Below are positions 57,429-64,000 of a stretch of 64,000 bases of DNA, piece by piece. The notes beneath the pieces were generated by a model, which was not told the origin of the DNA, ran no database searches, and worked only from the letters and a program-made list of their open reading frames with translations. Position numbers and translations under genes: made by a program. Each line of letters opens with the position of its first letter. Within the stretch, counting starts at the first letter, position 1. The DNA is from Mytilinidion resinicola (lineage: Eukaryota; Ascomycota; Dothideomycetes; Mytilinidiales; Mytilinidiaceae): assembly GCF_010093595.1 (NCBI RefSeq), contig NW_022985438.1:416250-480249 (forward strand), written 5' to 3'.

Positions 57429-58305
57429 TGCGGTGATCAATTGCCTTACTTGGACGATTTAAAGAAAGGGGAGGTACTCTTGTACGCGGCGTGACTGCGA
57501 TTCCGATATGGGAATTTATAGGAAGACGTCCGCGTTCTCTCACCATTAATAATGCTAGATGTCGTGATCTCCGGTTCCGGTGCCGGTTCCGCTGATCTAC
57601 GCGACATCGGCCTCGTAAGTGGGTGGAGAGGCGAGCCTAACGAGGTTGCAGACTATGATAGTTGTTTGCGTCGACTACTGTGCCTATTAAATGAGTTGAT
57701 TCGTAGATGTGAGGGTTAGCGGGCCACACTTGTAGCCAAGCTGACGGAAACTATCCTGGGTGGTTTAGATGATGTCTCCATTGAGCTGTTCAAAGTTAGG
57801 ATATAATAAAGCTAGGTTATAGTAGTACTGGTGCGTAGACAGTGAGACGAGTTGCCGGATTGTCCGATATGCCTTCTATATGATTAGCACTCTACTTCGT
57901 GTTGTAGGGGAGAGTTATCCGTGACCCCTTTAGACTGGCTTACAGAATCTGCATCACGTGACCGTAGACGCAGTGGTATTTTCTATCTAGGGAGAATACG
58001 GCCAGCCCCTAGACCCTATCACTCTAACCACAAACCTTATGAAAACGACTTTAACTAATGGAGGGTGTCTATTATAAAAGAATTCGAAAGGCAGAATTCC
58101 CATCTTCCGCATCGAGCTTAGTGGCTGCCTTGTCGACTCAACCTCATGCACTCATCGTGTCCCTCATCTCGCGATACTTCCCCCTCAAACGACCCAGCAC
58201 AAGCTAATATATATAACGGTTGATTAAATATCTGCTAAACAGGTTACCGGCTAGCCCCCCACTTAGCAAAAACCCATCCCAGCAATTAGGCCTCACGCCG
58301 CCGCA
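57429..58305. promoter_or_regulatory. Divergent promoter region, ene-reductase and HET gene
   Basis: About 880 bp. A TATA-like TTATAAAAG lies near 58073, about 230 bp before the HET start codon. A CACGTG site is near 57955. No gene is supported. Confidence 0.4.
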
Positions 58306-59940
58306 ATGTGGCTCATCAACACAACCACTCTCAAGCTAGAGTTCTTCGTCAATCCCGAGAAAGCGTCCTACGCCATTCTATCACACACGTGGGGAGATGA
58401 GGAAGTCATATTCCAAGAATTACAGAGTCTTGACAAGGCAAGCTCCCAGAAGAAGGGGTTCGCCAAAATCGTGCGAATCTGTGAAAAAGCTCGCCAGGAA
58501 GGCCTTCAGTATGCTTGGGTGGATACTTGCTGTATCGACAAATCAAGTAGCGCTGAGCTATCTGAGGCCATCAACTCGATGTTTGCATGGTATAAAGACT
58601 CAGCTGTTTGTCTGGCGTATTTGGAGGATCTCCCGACTGAAGTTGGTTTCGAAGAGGGTTTTCATTCCTGTAGATGGCTTAGCAGAGGCTGGACTCTCCA
58701 GGAACTTATTGCACCTCAGAATATGGAGTTCTATGATCAGGCCTGGACCAAACGGACAACCAAAAGAGCTTCGACAAAACTTCTGGCGAAGGTGACTGGG
58801 GTCCAGGAAGCGGTGCTAGCAGACAGCACGAACTTAACGTCTCTATCTGTTGCACAGCGAATGTCATGGGTTTCTCGACGTCAGACTACACGAGCCGAGG
58901 ATATTGCATACTGTATGCTAGGCATATTCGACATCCACATACCTCTGATATACGGTGAGGGCGAGAAAGCATTCATGCGACTGCAAGAAGAGATTGCAAA
59001 GCAGACTTGCGATCTGTCACTCTTTGCGTGGGCCGCGCCGCCACCTGAGCCTTCCAGCGATCCCCATAACTTTCGGGGAATATTTGCCAAGTCACCTGCA
59101 GAGTTCATCGACTGTTATAAAATGGCGCCTATGAATAAGATTGTCCCTTACAAAGAATTCACCATTACGAATCGAGGATTGCAAATTGAAGCAACACTGG
59201 TACGCCTGCTGTCCAGCTCCTCTTTCAACGACCTTGTGTTCAATCTTGGTGTTTCCTATCATGATAAACATACGTTGCCAGGCCGCGAAGGCTGGATAGG
59301 CATATACGTCCGGAAATCGATTCACGGATATGTTCGAGTGTGGTCACATCTACTGTGCATGTCCGCCCATCACGATAGAGCACGCTGTCCTCGGGCGATG
59401 CTACACATTCGCAAGACAATAAGCCAACATGACATCCAAACGCTTCGAACCCAATACTTGCGCGCCATACGATTTCTAGCTCTGCCGCCTGACATTAGCA
59501 TAGCTCAGATCCAACCTCTCGATTTGTGGGATAATCAGAAAGCACTGCTCTTGGATCCTGGATCTGGCCTCAACGCTTACTGTGTCTTTACTGTGTCGGC
59601 TAGCCCATACCACACAGAATTCAGTGCAGTACTAGCTTGTTCCACCATGAGCTTTCCAACCGCAGTAGTGATGTGGAGCCAACAAGATGAGGGGTGGAAT
59701 AGAATACGCGCTTTCCTGAGCCGAGCTAAGGAGGTTACAGACTATGTTTGTGTCGACTACCTAAGAAGAGACTTTGTTCCATTAAGAAGTTGGAACGAGT
59801 CAACAGCAACATGTAATTTCGTAGATACGAGAACGGGCTGTCAGGTTACACTTGAAGCTAAGCTGAGCAAGACTGTCGTGGAGGGCTCAGATGGGTTCTT
59901 GGTGGATCTGTCTAAACGTACCGTGATGAATACGGAGTAG
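58306..59940 (+). CDS. HET-domain protein (heterokaryon incompatibility type)
   Basis: A single exon of 544 aa. The HET domain occupies about residues 20-260: AILSHTWGDEEV, GLQYAWVDTCCIDKSSSAEL, SRGWTLQELIAP and, further on, EDIAYCMLGIFDIHIPLIYG, the block typical of HET-E/HET-D-like proteins. The C-terminal half (about 260-544) is unassigned; no WD40 or ankyrin repeats and no NACHT domain are seen. HET-domain proteins trigger cell death upon non-self recognition after hyphal fusion. Solitary HET genes of this size are numerous and variable in Pezizomycotina and often lie in dispensable regions. The frame is intact, so it may be functional. Confidence 0.95.
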   Translation: MWLINTTTLKLEFFVNPEKASYAILSHTWGDEEVIFQELQSLDKASSQKKGFAKIVRICEKARQEGLQYAWVDTCCIDKSSSAELSEAINSMFAWYKDSAVCLAYLEDLPTEVGFEEGFHSCRWLSRGWTLQELIAPQNMEFYDQAWTKRTTKRASTKLLAKVTGVQEAVLADSTNLTSLSVAQRMSWVSRRQTTRAEDIAYCMLGIFDIHIPLIYGEGEKAFMRLQEEIAKQTCDLSLFAWAAPPPEPSSDPHNFRGIFAKSPAEFIDCYKMAPMNKIVPYKEFTITNRGLQIEATLVRLLSSSSFNDLVFNLGVSYHDKHTLPGREGWIGIYVRKSIHGYVRVWSHLLCMSAHHDRARCPRAMLHIRKTISQHDIQTLRTQYLRAIRFLALPPDISIAQIQPLDLWDNQKALLLDPGSGLNAYCVFTVSASPYHTEFSAVLACSTMSFPTAVVMWSQQDEGWNRIRAFLSRAKEVTDYVCVDYLRRDFVPLRSWNESTATCNFVDTRTGCQVTLEAKLSKTVVEGSDGFLVDLSKRTVMNTE

Positions 59941-61681
59941 GAGACGAAAGCAGCTCTTACTGGACCCGCTACTGGAGGGAGCATTTTACCCTTCTGGTAC
60001 GCAACGATTCTAATGCGGAATTGAAAACTTCCATATCAAGTTCAGTGGCTGCCTTCAACTTCAATTCGCCCGTCACGCATATACTAGCTCCCATACCAAG
60101 GAGTGATTCTCGGTAATATGGCCCCTTTCCTCCTCGCCTCACTTCGCTGATGCTCCCGTCTGGTTCCAATACGAAGATTGTAAATCCTGGCTTCATCCTT
60201 AGTGGACCACCGAAACAGCGCACCGTCGTGCTAAAGAGATTCAGCAATTGGAAAGGACCGCAATTGGCTACGCTTCAGACGAGACGAAACGGCGTTGTTC
60301 ACAGTAAAGTTACGGAAATTGGAAAGTACTACGATTCGCTATTCTCTAGCGGAGTGGGGTGTTCGGTTCGACGGTGAGGTGGCCAAGGTGTCGGTGGAGA
60401 GGACTAGAGATGCGACGACAGAGATGGCGGTAGTATGCGATTGAAAGGTGAAAGGCATTAAGAAGAAACTTCAGGATGGTGCAGGTGAGGCGCGCGCAAC
60501 ACGTGGTGGCGAGCGTTTGTTAGGATCTCAGATTTTCAGGGTCCAGCCTCAAACGATGCGTTATATTTCTATTATTTTTGAGCACCACCCGTACTAGCAA
60601 ACAGTGACAAACGTAGCCACTCAGCGATCCCGTAAAAAATTGCGATTCTACAGTGTAGTAGCGCGTGGTTTTGTTTTGCCATTTCGTTTTAGAGTTCGAT
60701 TTTGGCTGGGAACATGAGGTTGCTTTTTTGCAACTTTCCTTTTTTTTGTGTTTGGATCCAGCTTCCGAGGCACCGTCCTTCATTTACAGCCTTGACGTGG
60801 CTAAAAGCTGCAAGACGTGGGTATTTGTACATCATCGATAACATAGAGGATTTAATCCTAGTTGCCCCATTACATCACAAGGGTTGGCTAGTCCGGAAAC
60901 ATTGCTCAAAGCCTTAGGAAAAGCTGGAAGTAAGGTAGAACTAAAATAATTTGGCGATGATATAACGTGACGAGTGAGCCATCTATATCCTGTCAACACT
61001 CGAAATCCTCCATTAACCATGTTCAAATAAAATCAAATACCATCTGTGACTACATAATCAAAGATGTCTCTAAGGATTGGCAATGTGTTAAAGAGATCAC
61101 AGGATGAGAGTATGAGTAGCGATTTTACTGGCTGTGAGCACGACAAGAGAAGGTTGCCATCCAAACTCTGCGCTCATTTCACACGTCAAGAGTCAATTCA
61201 CTACATTAGGAGTTCCAGGTACAGTAAGCTACGTGATACAGGGGGTGCAGCCGAGTGGAACAAGTGCATAGAAAGGTGAGAGGTATCCACTCTCAGTTGG
61301 ATCTCGCCCGTTGTTGATTTGCAGGCCGTAGCGTCTGAACATTAATAGAAGGCGAACAGCCATAATATACAAGCGCCAGGTTTGGTACCAGCTTGCTTGC
61401 TGTAGGTCATTGTCATAATCCAACAACCGTTATCCATCTATTTTAATTACATATCCTTGCCAAATCTCTCAATCCAGCCATGTCAGTCTGTCTCGCAACT
61501 AAGCCGATTTTCGCCAGCAAGCCCAGTATCCTATATCCTTGTACTCCCTCAAACCTTTGCCAAAAACTTAGAATAGGGTTGTCAATATTCTTACCCCACT
61601 CAAGCACACTGTCATGACGGTTGAGTACATAATCGCCTTATCCGCATTCAAAAATTGCGTACTCGTCAGCACAAATGTAGC
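59941..61681. other. Gene-poor region
   Basis: About 1.7 kb, AT-richer than the rest. A minus-strand frame at 59969 to about 60290 (ending ...LRTRRVKCSLQ) is open but lacks a clear start and family. A T-rich tract lies near 60720-60750. Nothing else is recognised. Confidence 0.45.
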
Positions 61682-62926
61682 CTACAGATATATCCCTACA
61701 GCAAGGGATTCAATGATCGCCTCATACCAGCGCCAGCTGTGCAGCCCGAAGTTCGATGGCATCGTGATGGTAGTCCTAATGAAAGAGCTGTCGTAAGACG
61801 CAATGGTGTCGCTATGCTGGAAGTCTGGCATGGGTAGACGGTGATGAACTTGGCTATGAGCCAGGTTGGAGGCTGCGTTCCTTGTATCCACGGACTGGAA
61901 TCTAGGCGTACTTTTATCATGGTTCGCAACATCGACCGTGGGGAGGGTTGAGATGTTGCTTATGCGAAGAGGTGCCTGTTTTGGTGCGAAGCTATAGGGG
62001 AGGCATATGAGACCCCAAATGTTGTGGTCTAGCTTCTGACTATAGCCGTCGTAGATTTCGATGGATTCTTTCATCAGAAGGACAAGTCCGACAGCAATGA
62101 GAAGCCAAACCATGCACGCGATCGGCATTGAGGGTGTAGTCATTATCTGTCAAGCTCTGTCTAAATGAGAAACGGAGTATCAAGACATACCAGCAAAAAA
62201 GCAGAAAAGAATATTCACACCGCCACGGTACCATAGTGAAGCTGTCGGCTATTCAGTTGCGCCATAGCATAATGCTTGCAAGAGTCATAATCAACGCATC
62301 AATAGCAATCTTTGCAATGATATTATGCCACTCCTTGTCACTAAGAGATGGCAAGGGTATTGTCCATTCTCTAACCCGAGGTTCCCGCGGATTCGGATTC
62401 GAAAGCTGCGTGTGAAGAGGTCGTAATTGACGGAATAAACCGCTGGGGAGGCCAATGGTAAAGCAGCAGGTTGCAAGAGCACGGTGTGGTGAAACTAGAG
62501 CAAGCTGGACAAGCTCGAGAGGTGGTGAGCCTAAGGGGAAATGCAAGTTAGAAAGCGTCTAAGCATACTACGACAGGAAGTAGTGCTTGCGACAGGAAAG
62601 GGTTGGTAGGGTAGAATGAGGCGGTAACGGAGCTCACCTATCAAAGCCAAGATTGTTGGTAAAAGCGCTGCAATACTAGTCCCAGTGCCTAAGCTGGCCT
62701 TGAATGCTTCATCGAGATTGTTGAATATGCAAGAAATAAGAACGGAACAAGTCCCAAATTGGAACATCTTCGGGTCGCTACCATCGCAAATACGCGACGC
62801 ATTCTGGAATCGAGGATCATCTGCTGGTCCAACTGTACGCTTCAATGCTTGAGCAGGAAGGATAAGAGTCAAGATAGCTAGTGACAGCTGGAATAGTATT
62901 TGGGAAGAGAAATGGACAGTCTTCAT
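61682..62926 (-). pseudogene. Membrane-protein gene, probably broken by an in-frame stop
   Basis: Exon 62638-62926 begins with a signal peptide (MKTVHFSSQILFQLSLAILT, cut near PAQA). It joins through a GTGAGC...CTTAG intron to 62253-62530, giving 188 aa with hydrophobic segments (SIAALLPTILALIG, IAIDALIMTLASIMLW). The frame then meets TGA at 62253-62255 but stays open for another ~70 bp, coding IADSFTMVPWRCEYSFLLFC before a good GTATGT donor. A further frame, 61682-62143 (PIACMVWLLIAVGLVLLMKE), gives another membrane helix and a tail. The simplest reading is one multi-span membrane protein with a nonsense change, perhaps Trp TGG to TGA. Two separate small genes are an alternative. The downstream splice could not be resolved in frame. 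Confidence 0.5.
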
Positions 62927-63917
62927 GTTGACATGGATTCGAGCAAAGGCGATTGACCAAAGAAAATGCACGGCTGTAGCTACAATTAATAGATAATATT
63001 TCAGCAAGATTCAATCCTTCGGAAAAGGGGGCTGTGCCAGACATGTATCTCGGTTAAAGCTGATGGGTGAGACGGCTGTTGCAGGTCCAGCCAGCATACT
63101 ACGTGAAACCGCAGTGAACCGCAGTGGTCGTCTTTGGCGGATGGCGCTGCGAGCTTTCGTTCGATTTTCGTTCATTACGGGTGGTTAGATTGCATGAGGC
63201 ATCCCTTCGTAAGTCAGCTAGGAGGCGTTGTGCACAGGCACGGATTCACCCAACTAAGGTGCATCCCTGCGTAGCGAGAAACCCCCCGTGCCGAGAAATA
63301 TTTTTTGTTCAGACATCTCAAGTCTTTCCTCGTAAGCCTATAAAGTCATAGCCAATATAATAATGTTCTTTAGGCATTTCTCCTCAGGAAACCAGTTTGC
63401 AATGAGAAAAATACAACGATCTTAATCATGCTGTCAATCGTTCCGTTTACAGCGTCCAGGACCAAACTAGCTTTATACCCCTGCTCCACCACAACTATAT
63501 ATATATTTTCAAATTTCGGAGGCTTAGGACGATAATCCTATTAAAAGAAAATATATTTGCAGGTATTAGAGATGCGTAGCACTTAAAAAAGCATACACTT
63601 TAAAGTTTCTCCGTGCAAGGAAACGCTTAGTATTTTAGCGTATAGATTTAGCGCGCTTATATAGTTAAGTATTATTTATTTAGCCAGCTGTATTATAGGG
63701 CGCTGCTAAATGTACACCCTATATTTACTCGGTGTACACCCCTTTTCTACTCCGTATACACCCTTCTTACGTCTGATCTTCTGATTGGTCCGGAGGAGTG
63801 CTCCGGGGCCTCCGATTCGCTCGCTTACGTTTCTCACTAATTCCAAATGCTCTCTCCAAGTGCGGCGTGGCCACAAAGCATTACATCCTGATCCTCAACT
63901 TCCTCAATACACTCACC
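62927..63917. other. AT-rich, transposon-flanking region
   Basis: About 1 kb. From 63480 to 63690 it is very AT-rich with many TA steps. From 63708 three GTACACCC-like words (TGTACACCCT, TGTACACCCC, TATACACCCT) occur within 60 bp. This is probably the 5' end of the element whose coding region starts at 63918. Confidence 0.45.
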
Positions 63918-64000
63918 ATGGCCCTCAAACCACCACCGCCACGGTCCTACTGTACGCTAGATGAAGCCGAGGAAGTGCTTAGAGAGCATGCAAAGGCGCA
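63700..64000 (+). mobile_element. 5' part of a MULE/Hop-like DNA transposon, cut by the window edge
   Basis: Short direct words (GTACACCC type) near 63712-63765 precede a reading frame resembling the FAR1-like DNA-binding start of fungal MULE transposases. The element boundary and terminal inverted repeat cannot be fixed because the other end is outside the window. Confidence 0.4.
63918..64000 (+). CDS. FAR1/MULE-transposase-like protein, N-terminal fragment
   Basis: An ATG in ACCATGG context opens a frame to the window end (27 codons plus two bases). The start MALKPPPPRSYCTLDEAEEV followed by LREHAKA resembles the beginning of fungal FAR1-type DNA-binding domains (pattern: aromatic, TLxEAExxLxxHAxxxGY). 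Only the first helix is inside the window, so the call rests on little sequence. Confidence 0.45.
   Translation, partial: MALKPPPPRSYCTLDEAEEVLREHAKA

Noticed and set aside
59969..60290. Minus-strand frame of about 100 codons downstream of the HET gene
   Set aside because: Codon use is plausible, but there is no ATG at its start, no upstream exon could be joined, and no family was recognised.

Overview
The window is genomic DNA of a filamentous ascomycete (Pezizomycotina). The evidence is many short introns (about 50-120 bp) with GTRNGT donors and AG acceptors, a Zn2Cys6 regulator with a fungal-specific domain, a HET-domain gene, a TRI12-type transporter, WSC domains, and clear fungal calcineurin B and Atg27 orthologues. 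The class cannot be fixed from sequence alone; a dothideomycete would fit. Coding models were built by joining reading frames across introns; exon ends are given wherever frame and protein family agreed.

Layout: 149-22336 is a dense block of metabolic genes: a PRISE-like reductase, an EthD-like protein, an aldehyde dehydrogenase, two short-chain dehydrogenases, a 4-coumarate-CoA-ligase-like enzyme with a peroxisomal C-terminus, a Baeyer-Villiger-type monooxygenase, a Zn2Cys6 regulator and a TRI12-like transporter. There is no polyketide synthase, peptide synthetase or terpene synthase. The set fits uptake and oxidative breakdown of a ketone- or alcohol-bearing substrate (alcohol to ketone to ester/lactone to aldehyde to acid to CoA ester) better than synthesis.

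23.1-41.5 kb is a different landscape. Two diverged copies of a ~200-bp repeat lie in opposite orientation at 23.1 kb and 40.6 kb, each just beyond the 3' end of a long, basic, disordered protein with a BTB-like C-terminal region (23816-26613 minus and 37098-40295 plus). Between them are a third disordered protein and a 1626-residue secreted beta-propeller/ASH/four-WSC protein. A ~130-bp tandem array follows at 40943-41482.

41.7-57.4 kb is mostly conserved housekeeping: calcineurin B head-to-head with a small conserved fungal gene, an HNH-like Cys4 protein, a DAO-type flavoenzyme, Atg27, an MDR reductase and an old-yellow-enzyme. It contains a 4.2-kb stretch without a supportable gene. From 58 kb to the end the character is dispensable or subtelomere-like: a HET-domain gene, a membrane-protein gene with an in-frame stop, AT-rich DNA, and the start of a FAR1/MULE-like transposase at the window edge.
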